From Pseudomonadota bacterium (GTDB taxonomy: Bacteria; Myxococcota_A; Polyangia; Polyangiales; JAKSBK01): 39,634 bases of DNA. Below are positions 1 to 7,743 of this stretch, one piece after another (the stretch's first letter is position 1; every line of letters begins with the position of its first letter). The notes under the pieces are model-generated. The model saw only the letters and a program-made list of their open reading frames with translations, had not been told where the DNA came from and did no database searches. The DNA is taken from NCBI GenBank assembly GCA_022361155.1, contig JAKSBK010000421.1, positions 1 through 39,634 of the forward strand. The letters are read 5' to 3'. Position numbers and translations under genes: made by a program.

Positions 1-29
1 CGCTAAAGGTCAGCCGATATGCCACGCCG

Positions 30-1082
30 GTGGCGAGGCTCACATACCGCGACTCGGGTGTAGACACAGAAGCCTCCGACCGTTTCATCGGCCGCGTAGC
101 GGCCGCGGCTGAACGCACTCGCACGCCGCATTCGATCGGACGCGTTGGTGGGTTTGCGGCGCTGTGCACCCTGCCGTCAGGCCTGAAGCAACCTGTACTC
201 GTGTCGGGGAGCGACGGCGTTGGCACCAAGCTCTTGGTGGCACACATGGCTAACCGACACGACACGATCGGTGTGGACCTCGTCGCCATGTGCGTCAACG
301 ACGTGCTCACGACCGGAGCGCGCCCGTTGTTTTTCCTGGACTACTTGGCCACGGGCAAGCTGGATGTCGATCGAGCTGCGCAAGTGATCGAGGGCGTGGC
401 TTTGGGGTGCGCGCAGGCTGGCTGCGCGCTGGTGGGAGGCGAGACCGCCGAGATGCCTGGCATGTACGCAAACGGTGACTACGATCTGGCAGGATTCGCA
501 GTTGGTGTGCTCGAGCGCGAGCACCTGCTCCAAGCGGACCGGGTCCGCGAGGGGGACGTGGTCCTAGGGCTCGCGAGCAGCGGGCTGCATTCCAACGGCT
601 ATTCCCTCGCCCGCAAGGCGCTCCTGGAAGTGGCCGGGCACAAGCTCGACGATCGCATCGAAGCGCTGGGCGAACCGCTCGTGGACACACTGCTACGACC
701 CACGCGGATCTACGCGCGCGCTTGCGAGCGACTGGTGCATACCGGTGGCGTGCGCGTGTTTGCCCACGTCACCGGCGGCGGTTTGCCGGGCAATCTCCCC
801 CGCGTGCTGCCGCAGGGCCTTCAAGTCAAGCTCCATTCCGCGCGCTGGCCTCTACCGGCTGTCTTCCAGCTCATCGCCGAAGCCGGACAGGTCTCTGAAG
901 ACGAAATGTTCCGGACGTTCAACATGGGCATAGGATTCGTGGCCGTCGTGGCGCCGGAGCGGGTCGGCGAGCTCGTGGCCGCAGCCGAGGACAGCGGCGA
1001 ACGGGCCTATGAGCTCGGGCAAGTAGAGCGACTGCCGTGCTCGGCAGCGAAACCGGCCGCCCTCATCGTGACCGACCGATGA
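30..1082 (+). CDS. purM: Phosphoribosylformylglycinamidine cyclo-ligase (AIR synthetase)
   Basis: Cytosolic enzyme of de novo purine synthesis that uses ATP to close formylglycinamidine ribonucleotide into aminoimidazole ribonucleotide. The 350-residue product has the usual PurM length. It begins LTYRDSGVD and carries the family blocks SGSDGVGTKLLVA, GVDLVAMCVNDVL and LVGGETAEMPGMY in the N-terminal half, then GLASSGLHSNGYSLAR and VTGGGLPGNLPRVLP in the C-terminal ATP-grasp-like half. The GTG at 30 is chosen because it leads straight into the conserved N-terminus. The frame is open back to the window edge, so an upstream start cannot be excluded. The stop overlaps the purN start (ATGA), so the two are probably translationally coupled. 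Identification is secure; only the exact start is uncertain. Confidence 0.96.
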   Translation: MARLTYRDSGVDTEASDRFIGRVAAAAERTRTPHSIGRVGGFAALCTLPSGLKQPVLVSGSDGVGTKLLVAHMANRHDTIGVDLVAMCVNDVLTTGARPLFFLDYLATGKLDVDRAAQVIEGVALGCAQAGCALVGGETAEMPGMYANGDYDLAGFAVGVLEREHLLQADRVREGDVVLGLASSGLHSNGYSLARKALLEVAGHKLDDRIEALGEPLVDTLLRPTRIYARACERLVHTGGVRVFAHVTGGGLPGNLPRVLPQGLQVKLHSARWPLPAVFQLIAEAGQVSEDEMFRTFNMGIGFVAVVAPERVGELVAAAEDSGERAYELGQVERLPCSAAKPAALIVTDR

Positions 1083-1735
1083 GCCTTTCCCTCACCGTCT
1101 TGATCTCAGGCAAGGGCAGCAACCTGAATGCTATTCTCGAGGCCATCGATCGGGGCCGGTGCGATGCGCGAGTCGGGGCGGTCGTATCCGACAAGCGCAA
1201 GGCTCTCGGACTCGAGCTGGCGCGCGAGCGCGGTATTCCCACGCACGTCGTGCGCTTGCGCGACTACCCAGAGCGCCCGCTTTGGGACCGCGCCCTCGCC
1301 GACACGGTAACCCAGACCCGCCCCGAGCTCGTCGTACTCGCGGGCTTCATGCGGCTGGTGGGCTCGAACTTGTTGTCGCGCTTTCCGAAGAGGGTAATCA
1401 ACATCCACCCGTCCTTGCTTCCCTCGTTCCCGGGCGTGGACGCGGCCAGGCAGGCGATCGATGCGGGCGTACAGCTGAGTGGTTGTACCGTGCATCTGGT
1501 CGACCACGGCGTAGACAGCGGCCCCATACTGGCGCAGGCGGCAGTTCCTGTAGTCCAAGGCGAGACCCCGGCCGAGCTGCACGCCCGCATCCAACGTGTC
1601 GAGCACCGACTCCTGCCACGCGTGATCCAGTGGTTCGCCGCCGGGCGCCGGGATAGCGCTGAGTCGAGCCCGTCTCAAAGGGCGATCCTACCCGGCGCCG
1701 ACGATCAATTGCTCTGGCCACCGATGGATCCGTGA
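1079..1735 (+). CDS. purN: Phosphoribosylglycinamide formyltransferase (GART)
   Basis: Transfers a formyl group from 10-formyl-THF to glycinamide ribonucleotide in purine synthesis. The 218-residue protein has the N-terminal phosphate-binding loop ISGKGSNLNAI, the catalytic block INIHPSLLPSFPG (Asn and His of the formyl-transfer site) and GCTVHLVDHGVDSGPILAQ with the conserved Asp. An in-frame GTG-type start upstream (1037) would add 14 residues lying inside purM. The ATG at 1079, overlapping the purM stop by 4 nt, gives the canonical N-terminus and is preferred. The last 25 or so residues after the GART fold look unconserved. Its own stop overlaps the next gene (GTGA at 1732). Having purM and purN adjacent is common; the coupled third gene is not. 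Confidence 0.95.
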   Translation: MSLSLTVLISGKGSNLNAILEAIDRGRCDARVGAVVSDKRKALGLELARERGIPTHVVRLRDYPERPLWDRALADTVTQTRPELVVLAGFMRLVGSNLLSRFPKRVINIHPSLLPSFPGVDAARQAIDAGVQLSGCTVHLVDHGVDSGPILAQAAVPVVQGETPAELHARIQRVEHRLLPRVIQWFAAGRRDSAESSPSQRAILPGADDQLLWPPMDP

Positions 1736-3264
1736 CTGCCGACTACTACGACGTCGTCATACTGGGTACCGAGATCGGACCGCTGGCCTGCGCCGCTCTT
1801 CTGGCAAGACGCGGTTTTCGGGTCCTGGTAATAGGTCAAGGTACGCCTGCCCCGAGCTACCAGGCGGGCAGCTTTCGATTGCCGACGCGCCCCTTTACCT
1901 TGCTCGGAAGGGGGACGCCAGCCGTGCAGCGAGTGCTCGCTGAGTTGGCAATGAAACAGCGAGTCGCGAGCCTGAGCGCCGGTACCGATGCGAGCTTCCA
2001 GGTGGCTCTTCCGGGCCATCGGTTCGAGGTCTCCCATGATCAAGGCAGGATCGAGAGCGAAAGCGAGCGCGAGTTTCCGGAGGTCAGGCGGCCCATCGAG
2101 GACTTCCACAGCAACCTTGCGCGACTGTCCGAAGTGTTCGGCGAGCTCTGCCAGCGCGATCTGATGTGGCCACCCGAGACGTTTTTCGAACGCCGCGACT
2201 TCGCCAAGGCGAGCCGTGCGCTGGCGTTCGACAAGCACGGACGAGGACAAGACCCTCTGGCGGAGCTGCCGGAGCGGCATCCATTTCGCCTGGTCGCGCG
2301 CGCACCTGCACGCTTCGCCGACGGCATGGATCCGGACACGCAAACGCCACTGCGCCTGATGCGCCTGTACGCGAACTGGTACCGGGGTTCGCTGGGGCTG
2401 CGCTCGGGGCTGCCGGGCCTCTGGGACCTGTTGGTCGATCGCATACGTACGGCCGGCGGAGTGGTGCGACCCGGTGAACAAATCGACGGCGTGAGCTTTA
2501 GCCGAGGCGCGGTGACCGGGGTGCGGGTCGCCGCGTCCGGTACGCAGATCGGTTGCTCCTATGTGATTGCGGGGATCGACCTCGTCAGACTGCTCCCTCT
2601 GATGCCCGAACGTCAGCTGTGGGAGCAGCTTTTCGAGCGTGTGGGAGAGCCCCAGCCACGCTACGCTCGCTTCATGCTCAATCTCATCGTTCGGCCGCAC
2701 GGAGTGCCGCTTGGATTGAGCCGCGATGTCTTCTTTGTCCGCGACTCGAGCGCGCTGCTTTCGGGGGACAATCTGCTGCATGTGCAGCACGGGCCCTCCC
2801 TGGGAAACGCCGGGCGCCTGCTGTGCGTCGAGGCGCTGCTGCCCCGGCGCCACGTCGAGGACGACGGCTACCTGCAGCGCTTTCGAGAGCGGCTGATCGA
2901 GTCCCTCAGCGATTTGGTTCCGTTTCTTCGGATGCACCTGCTAGCGATGGACTCTCCCCACGACGGCCGGCCGCCCACCGACTGTGTGACCGGTCGTGAC
3001 CTTGCATGCCCGCAACCGTGGACCCGTGGCCGCCGTTCCATGCCCATCGTGTATGGCTACCCTGCTGCCCGCGCGCTGGGGCTGTGTGCCGTCCCCGTAC
3101 GTGCTCCCATCAAACGCCTGCTCTTGTGCAACGAACAGGTGGTGCCGGGCCTCGGGCTGGAAGGTACCATGTTGGCGGCGTGGTCCGCTGCCCGCGTGGT
3201 GACGCGTGCCGACAAGAAGCCGCGCTGGGTGCGCCGCTCCATGTGGGCCAAGGCGGAGGCCTGA
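1732..3264 (+). CDS. FAD-dependent oxidoreductase, phytoene-desaturase-like fold, substrate unknown
   Basis: A 510-residue protein with an N-terminal Rossmann FAD/NAD-binding segment (DVVILGTEIGPLACAALLAR, then GFRVLVIGQG), in which the middle glycine of GxGxxG is Glu. The C-terminal block RLLLCNEQVVPGLGLEGTML matches the position of the second FAD-contacting motif in amine-oxidase/phytoene-desaturase-like flavoproteins. No signal peptide or membrane segment is evident. It starts at GTG 1732, overlapping the purN stop by 4 nt, so it is probably co-translated with purMN. Nothing in purine synthesis requires such an enzyme, so the substrate cannot be inferred from context. A carotenoid- or porphyrin-type oxidase or an uncharacterised lineage-specific flavoprotein are both possible. 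The fold is fairly sure, the function is not. Confidence 0.75.
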   Translation: MTADYYDVVILGTEIGPLACAALLARRGFRVLVIGQGTPAPSYQAGSFRLPTRPFTLLGRGTPAVQRVLAELAMKQRVASLSAGTDASFQVALPGHRFEVSHDQGRIESESEREFPEVRRPIEDFHSNLARLSEVFGELCQRDLMWPPETFFERRDFAKASRALAFDKHGRGQDPLAELPERHPFRLVARAPARFADGMDPDTQTPLRLMRLYANWYRGSLGLRSGLPGLWDLLVDRIRTAGGVVRPGEQIDGVSFSRGAVTGVRVAASGTQIGCSYVIAGIDLVRLLPLMPERQLWEQLFERVGEPQPRYARFMLNLIVRPHGVPLGLSRDVFFVRDSSALLSGDNLLHVQHGPSLGNAGRLLCVEALLPRRHVEDDGYLQRFRERLIESLSDLVPFLRMHLLAMDSPHDGRPPTDCVTGRDLACPQPWTRGRRSMPIVYGYPAARALGLCAVPVRAPIKRLLLCNEQVVPGLGLEGTMLAAWSAARVVTRADKKPRWVRRSMWAKAEA

Positions 3265-3334
3265 GCCCGACCTTTATCAAACCCCCTGCAACGGGTGCTT
3301 GGCAAAGACGCTGAGGCAGGCGTATGCTAGCGGG

Positions 3335-4432
3335 ATGCAAGGTGGCAGCGGTTTGTCGTTGCACCAGCTTCTACGGGCTCTCGTCGACAAGGGTGGCTCG
3401 GACCTGCATATCAGCGCCCACACCCCACCGCAGCTCCGGATCGACGGTTCGCTGCTTCCGCTCAAGACCGCCCCGCTGACACCCCAGCAGACCAAGGAGC
3501 TGTGCTACTCGGTCCTAACCGAGGACCAGAAGGTCTCGTTTGAGAAGCGAAACGAGGTCGATTTCTCCTTCGGCGTCAAGGGTCTTTCGCGTTTCCGGGC
3601 CAACCTGTTTGTCCAGCGGGGCGCGGTCAGCGGCGTCTTTCGGCGGATACCGTTTCGCATCCTGTCCTTTGACGAACTCGGCCTGCCGAAGGTAATCGCC
3701 AGTTTCGCCAACCTTTCCAGCGGCCTTGTGCTGATTACAGGGGCCACCGGTTCTGGCAAGTCAACCACGCTCGCGGCAGTCATCGACAAGATCAATGCTG
3801 AAGCTCGCAAGCACATCATAACGGTCGAGGATCCAATCGAATTCGTGCACCGCAACAAACTGTGCGTGATCAACCAGCGTGAGGTAGGTTCGGATACGCA
3901 CAGTTTTGGTGACGCCCTCAAGCACGTTCTCAGGCAGGATCCCGACGTCGTGTTGGTAGGCGAGCTTCGCGACCAGGAAACGATCGAAGCGGCGCTGACG
4001 ATCTCGGAAACCGGGCACCTCGTCTTCGCCACCCTTCATACGAACAGCGCGACACAGACCGTCACGCGCATCGTGGACGTCTTCCCTGGCAACCAGCGCG
4101 ACCAGATCCGCCTGCAGCTATCCTTCGTGCTGCAGGGAGTGGTCACGCAGATGCTCCTGCCCAGGAGCGAGGGGCCGGGACGCAATCTCGCCTTGGAAAT
4201 CATGATTCCGAACTCCGCCATCCGAAACCTGATCCGTGAGGACAAGCTGCACCAAGTCTACTCCGTCATGCAGACCGGCCAGCACGAGACAGGCATGCAG
4301 ACGATGAACCAGGCGCTGTTCGCTCTTTACCGAAAGCGTCAGCTGAGCGCCGAGGAGGCAGTTTTTCGCTCAGACGAGCCCGCCGAGCTGCAGGCGATGA
4401 TACAGCGCACGGCTCGACTTGCCGCGTCCTAA
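3335..4432 (+). CDS. pilT: Type IV pilus retraction ATPase
   Basis: Hexameric AAA-like ATPase at the cytoplasmic face of the type IV pilus machine that drives pilus retraction (twitching motility). The 365-residue protein has the PilT N-terminal region (GGSDLHISAHTPPQLRIDG), Walker A GATGSGKST near residue 135, the Asp box, Walker B DPDVVLVGEL near residue 201, the His box TGHLVFATLHTNSA and the PilT-specific AIRNLIREDKLHQ near the C-terminus, which separates it from PilB. ATG 3335 is chosen because it precedes the conserved LHQLLRALVDKGGSDLH. The frame is open upstream (to 3206), but that part is unconserved and overlaps the previous gene. It is 70 nt downstream of the flavoprotein and followed by a degenerate intergenic repeat. 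Confidence 0.96.
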   Translation: MQGGSGLSLHQLLRALVDKGGSDLHISAHTPPQLRIDGSLLPLKTAPLTPQQTKELCYSVLTEDQKVSFEKRNEVDFSFGVKGLSRFRANLFVQRGAVSGVFRRIPFRILSFDELGLPKVIASFANLSSGLVLITGATGSGKSTTLAAVIDKINAEARKHIITVEDPIEFVHRNKLCVINQREVGSDTHSFGDALKHVLRQDPDVVLVGELRDQETIEAALTISETGHLVFATLHTNSATQTVTRIVDVFPGNQRDQIRLQLSFVLQGVVTQMLLPRSEGPGRNLALEIMIPNSAIRNLIREDKLHQVYSVMQTGQHETGMQTMNQALFALYRKRQLSAEEAVFRSDEPAELQAMIQRTARLAAS

Positions 4433-4435
4433 GGG

Positions 4436-4501
4436 CTCGTCCAAGAATAACTCGATCGGCTGCGGCCGTGCAGGGCGGCGCGCTCGCGGCTTTCGTCTTC
4501 G
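4436..4501 (+). repeat. Degenerate relative of the intergenic inverted-repeat element
   Basis: Just after the pilT stop, 4438-4448 (CGTCCAAGAAT) matches 10 of 11 bases of 19315-19325. Positions 4486-4501 (GCGGCTTTCGTCTTCG) match 15 of 16 bases of 17630-17645 and 14 of 16 of 28923-28938. These are left-arm sequences of the element described at 17606 and 28899. No convincing right arm is seen, so this is at best a decayed copy. Confidence 0.4.
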
Positions 4502-4597
4502 CAGGGTCCATAGGACTCTAGTGAACTCGTAATCCGTGGTACTAGCCGCTAGCCCAAGTTGCGTGCACGGTACACACAACTTTGGAGGAGCGGAACG

Positions 4598-4626
4598 GTG
4601 GTGGTAAACTGGTTACCTTTCACCAC
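4598..4626. other. Nested inverted repeat upstream of the TPR/PEGA-like gene
   Basis: GTGGTG (4598-4603) pairs with CACCAC (4621-4626), and inside it GGTAA (4603-4607) pairs with TTACC (4613-4617). It lies about 70 nt before the ATG at 4696. It could be an operator or an mRNA hairpin; no promoter boxes could be fixed around it. Confidence 0.3.
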
Positions 4627-4695
4627 ATTCGTCCGCGAGAGCCGATCCGGATAGCGAGGGGAGATTCCGCCCATGCCGCGCTTTACGCCACCATT

Positions 4696-5772
4696 ATGGT
4701 ACGCTACGTAGTCACGGCCATGTTCGTGGCAACGAAGGCCATTTGGGGCTGTTCGGCCGCGGTGGCTGTATGGGTGTTCATTTGTCCTGCGCAGGCCGTG
4801 CTAGCGCAAGCGGCGGAGCCATCCGTCCAGCAACGCAGTGCGGCCGCGGAGGCCTATGATCGGGGAACAGCAGCGTACTTGGCGACCGACTACGAACGCG
4901 CCGCTCAGTGGTTCGAAACCGCGCACCGCATCGCGCCAGCCGCGCCGGCGCTGCTGCAGGCGATACGCGCAAACGACCGTGCCGGTAGCAAGCTGCGGGC
5001 CGCCACCCTGTCGTTGCGGCTCTTGGCCGACTACTCCTCGGACGAGGCTGCCGCCAAGTACGGGATCCAGGTGCTGCAGGAAGCTCGCACAAAGTACCTG
5101 CGCGTGGATGTCCGCTGCCAGGACTGCTCGATCGCTGTGAACGGAGCCCCGCAGCAATACCCTTCGTTCTTCTTGGAACCGGACCAAGCCCATACCGTCG
5201 TGGCCGATTTCGAGAGCGGTGAGGTATCCGAGGAGGTTTCCGGCGCCGCCGGCAAGTCCATCACGCTCCAGTTCGAGGCGCCGCGAGTGTCCGGGGAAGC
5301 GCTGCGCGAGCTGCCGCGCCAATCTGTGTCCAGGACCGATACTCTCCTGCGCGGCGAGGGCGACGAACGCGCAGATGACGGCCGCAACGGCGGCGGCTTG
5401 CCTCCGTCCTTGACCTTTACCGCCATCGGGCTCACGGCCGTGGTCGCGGGCTTGACGGTATGGTCGAGGCTCGACAGCCTTGCCGGGGTAGATGCCTACG
5501 AGGTGCAAGCGAGCAAGTGCCAGCAGGCCGCCTATGACCCCGCACACCCTGACTGCATCGACGCCACCCAACGCCTCAACGAAGGGAGGGGCACGGAGGT
5601 TCGCACCAGTATCCTGCTGGGAGCCTCGGCAGCGCTCAGCGCCGGGTCCCTGATTCTCGCGCTGTTCCTTACGGACTGGTCCGGAGGGCGGGACAGCGAC
5701 GAGGCATCCATTCGGTTCGGTGCGCTGCTGGTTCCCGGTGGTGGAGCCGGCTTGCTCAAGGCACGTTTCTGA
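4696..5772 (+). CDS. Exported TPR/PEGA-like protein with two C-terminal membrane segments
   Basis: A 358-residue protein beginning with an export signal (VRYVVTAMFVATKAIWG, then a hydrophobic run ending AQAVLAQA). A helical region follows (RSAAAEAYDRGTAAYLATDY, ERAAQWFETAHRI), typical of TPR hairpins. Next comes a beta-rich stretch (YLRVDVRCQDCSIAVNG, FFLEPDQAHTVVADF) resembling the PEGA surface domain. The C-terminal third has two hydrophobic helices (FTAIGLTAVVAGLTVWS; SILLGASAALSAGSLILALF). The ATG at 4696 is preferred because it puts the signal at the N-terminus. A TTG at 4582 is in frame but would add 38 unlikely residues. The stop overlaps the kinase start (TGATG), and such PEGA/TPR proteins commonly accompany Ser/Thr kinases in myxobacteria. 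It may sense or anchor at the envelope for the kinase; this is inference. Confidence 0.7.
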   Translation: MVRYVVTAMFVATKAIWGCSAAVAVWVFICPAQAVLAQAAEPSVQQRSAAAEAYDRGTAAYLATDYERAAQWFETAHRIAPAAPALLQAIRANDRAGSKLRAATLSLRLLADYSSDEAAAKYGIQVLQEARTKYLRVDVRCQDCSIAVNGAPQQYPSFFLEPDQAHTVVADFESGEVSEEVSGAAGKSITLQFEAPRVSGEALRELPRQSVSRTDTLLRGEGDERADDGRNGGGLPPSLTFTAIGLTAVVAGLTVWSRLDSLAGVDAYEVQASKCQQAAYDPAHPDCIDATQRLNEGRGTEVRTSILLGASAALSAGSLILALFLTDWSGGRDSDEASIRFGALLVPGGGAGLLKARF

Positions 5773-7409
5773 TGGAGGCAAGACCGCCAACATCGACCGA
5801 CGAAGATCCCTTCGCCAGGAATCTCGCGGGCCGGAGGCTGGGACGCTACCAGGTGCTCACGAAGCTCGCCTCGGGAGGCATGGCGGCGGTCTACGTCGGC
5901 CGAGCCCTCGGTGTTGCGGGATTTTCCAGGCTCTTCGCTATCAAGGTCCTGCACCCGCACCTGGCCTACGAGAAGGAGTTCATCGACATGTTCAAGGATG
6001 AGGCCCGCCTGGCGGCGCGGATCCATCATCCGAACGTCGTCGCCACGCTGGACATCAACGACACCCCGGACGCGGGCTTCTATCTTGTAATGGACTACAT
6101 CGAGGGCGACCATCTGGGTGCCCTGCTGCAACAAGCCTTCCGAGCCGGCAATCGCGCGCCCCGACCGGTCGCGCTACGAATCCTGATCGATGCCTTGGGC
6201 GGCCTCGGCGCAGCGCACAGCCTCACGGACGAGGACGGCAAAGCACTCAACCTGGTCCACCGGGATATCTCGCCGCACAACATCATGGTGGGCACGGACG
6301 GAATCTCGCGCCTGACTGACTTCGGCGTCGCAAAGGCGGAGGCTCGGCTCGGCACGACACGCGAAGGGCAGCTCAAGGGCAAGCTCGCATACATGGCTCC
6401 GGAGCATGCGTCCTCGGGCTTTGCCGACCAGCGCTCGGACCTTTTCTCGATGGGCATCATCCTGTGGGAGACGCTCACCAACCGGCGGCTGTTTCGAGCC
6501 GACAACCACGCCGCGACCCTGAACAAGATCTGCATTGAACCGATTCCCGCACCCTCCGGGATCGATGAGGCATTGAGCCCGATGGACCCGGTGCTGGCGA
6601 AGGCCCTTGCACGGGCGCCGGAGGAGCGGTTTCAGACCGCAGAGGAATTCGCGGACGCTCTGGAACAGGCGGCCCCCGAGTTGGGAGGGATCGGCTCGCT
6701 ACGTGCTGTGGGGAAGATCGTCCGCGCCTACGCGTCCGACAAGCTCGATCACGAGCACGAGCTCATCAAAGGCGCCATTGCGAGCATCCGTGAGACCGAA
6801 AGCGATAACGGCGCGTTTTCGCAGCTACAGCATGAACCGCTGCAGGGAAGCGAGCTCAGCGCTTCCGGCAGCCACCCCTCCGCACATCCGCCGGCCGAGG
6901 TGCCTCAGCGGCCCCGCACGGCGTTCTGGCTCATCACGGGCGCGCTGCTGATCGTGGCCGCCGTTGCGCTGTTTCTGGCCATACGGGGCCGCAGGCCCCT
7001 GCCCCCTGCGGGCGAGCCGCGTCCGGTTTCGCCGCAGGTCGCGCAGCCGAGTCCGGAATCGCCAGCGCCGGTGCCCACGCAACCGCAAGCGGCCGAACCC
7101 CCCGTCGCTCCGCCGGAAGAGCTCGTGTCGCCGCCGGCGTTGCCCGAGTCGAAGCCGCCCCCCAAGCGCGCTCGCGCACCGAAGCGAACGAAGCAGGCGC
7201 CCACCCGGGCAGAGGCCAAAAAGCAGCGTGCCCGCCCCGCCGCGGCAACACCCCAGCGAAGCGGGCGGGGCCGGCGCCGCGCGGCCCGCGGCAGGCGCCA
7301 GGAGGAGGCTCCGGCCCCCCAGAAGACACGCGAGTCCAAGAGGCCGGCCTCCAAGAAAAGACCTGTCGACGATCTCTTTCCTCTCAACGAGAATCCGTAT
7401 CGGCGCTGA
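5772..7409 (+). CDS. Transmembrane serine/threonine protein kinase
   Basis: Hanks-type kinase of 545 residues. The catalytic domain occupies about residues 25-295: glycine loop LASGGMAAVY, FAIKVLHPH (ATP-binding Lys), catalytic loop HRDISPHNIM, DFGVAKAEA, the activation segment ending YMAPEHASS, and SDLFSMGIILWETL. One membrane helix lies near residues 385-404 (WLITGALLIVAAVALFLAI), then a Pro-rich stretch, then an Arg/Lys-rich tail ending in DLFPLNENPYRR. By topology the kinase is cytoplasmic and the Pro/basic tail is periplasmic. It overlaps the TPR/PEGA-like gene by one base and lies between pilT and pilC, suggesting that pilus or envelope state is linked to phosphorylation. Catalytic residues look intact. 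Targets are unknown. Confidence 0.93.
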   Translation: MEARPPTSTDEDPFARNLAGRRLGRYQVLTKLASGGMAAVYVGRALGVAGFSRLFAIKVLHPHLAYEKEFIDMFKDEARLAARIHHPNVVATLDINDTPDAGFYLVMDYIEGDHLGALLQQAFRAGNRAPRPVALRILIDALGGLGAAHSLTDEDGKALNLVHRDISPHNIMVGTDGISRLTDFGVAKAEARLGTTREGQLKGKLAYMAPEHASSGFADQRSDLFSMGIILWETLTNRRLFRADNHAATLNKICIEPIPAPSGIDEALSPMDPVLAKALARAPEERFQTAEEFADALEQAAPELGGIGSLRAVGKIVRAYASDKLDHEHELIKGAIASIRETESDNGAFSQLQHEPLQGSELSASGSHPSAHPPAEVPQRPRTAFWLITGALLIVAAVALFLAIRGRRPLPPAGEPRPVSPQVAQPSPESPAPVPTQPQAAEPPVAPPEELVSPPALPESKPPPKRARAPKRTKQAPTRAEAKKQRARPAAATPQRSGRGRRRAARGRRQEEAPAPQKTRESKRPASKKRPVDDLFPLNENPYRR

Positions 7410-7743
7410 CCCGGAGCCGGGTTCCGGTCAAGTCCTCGCGACGCGAGCGTGCGGCGCAACAGCGCCGCGTCAAGATGGTGCTAGGTCTGCCACCATTGGT
7501 CTTGGTCGCGCCTTGAACCGCCAGTTTTCGCTGGGATTTCGCTTCACCAAAAGTGCTGAGCTCGAGGCTAGGGAGGGGAGACGCAGCGGCATTGACGCAC
7601 TGCGACGCCGGTGTGGTGTCCCCTCGTGAATGTCCACAACTCACCCCGTGTGTGGTCGCCCGCAACCCAGGTTGCTTTGGATCCCTACGGTACGATCCGC
7701 TAATATTGTTAAAGTGCGGTAGCCCAGCTGGAACGGAGGTGAC
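7410..7743 (+). other. 334-nt gene-free gap with two GC-rich hairpins and the pilC ribosome-binding site
   Basis: At the kinase stop is ACCCGG-AG-CCGGGT (7409-7422). At 7451-7468 a perfect 7-bp stem GCGGCGC-AACA-GCGCCGC forms a strong tetraloop hairpin. Neither is followed by a T run, so a classic intrinsic terminator is not shown, although rho-dependent or structural termination is possible. The gap ends with GGAGGTGA (7735-7742), a full anti-Shine-Dalgarno match directly before the pilC ATG. I found no convincing sigma54 (TGGCAC-N5-TTGC) or sigma70 boxes and no credible small ORF. Confidence 0.5.

Noticed and set aside
4582-4695. TTG start for the TPR/PEGA-like gene at 4582 and a 12-codon ORF starting at ATG 4673
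   Set aside because: The TTG extension would bury the signal peptide behind 38 residues. The small ORF has a loose AG-rich site upstream but stops within the real gene and has no recognisable product.
7410-7743. Sigma54 promoter or hidden pilin gene before pilC
   Set aside because: No TGGCAC-N5-TTGC match and no short frame with a type IV pilin leader (G-F-T-L-x-E) was found.
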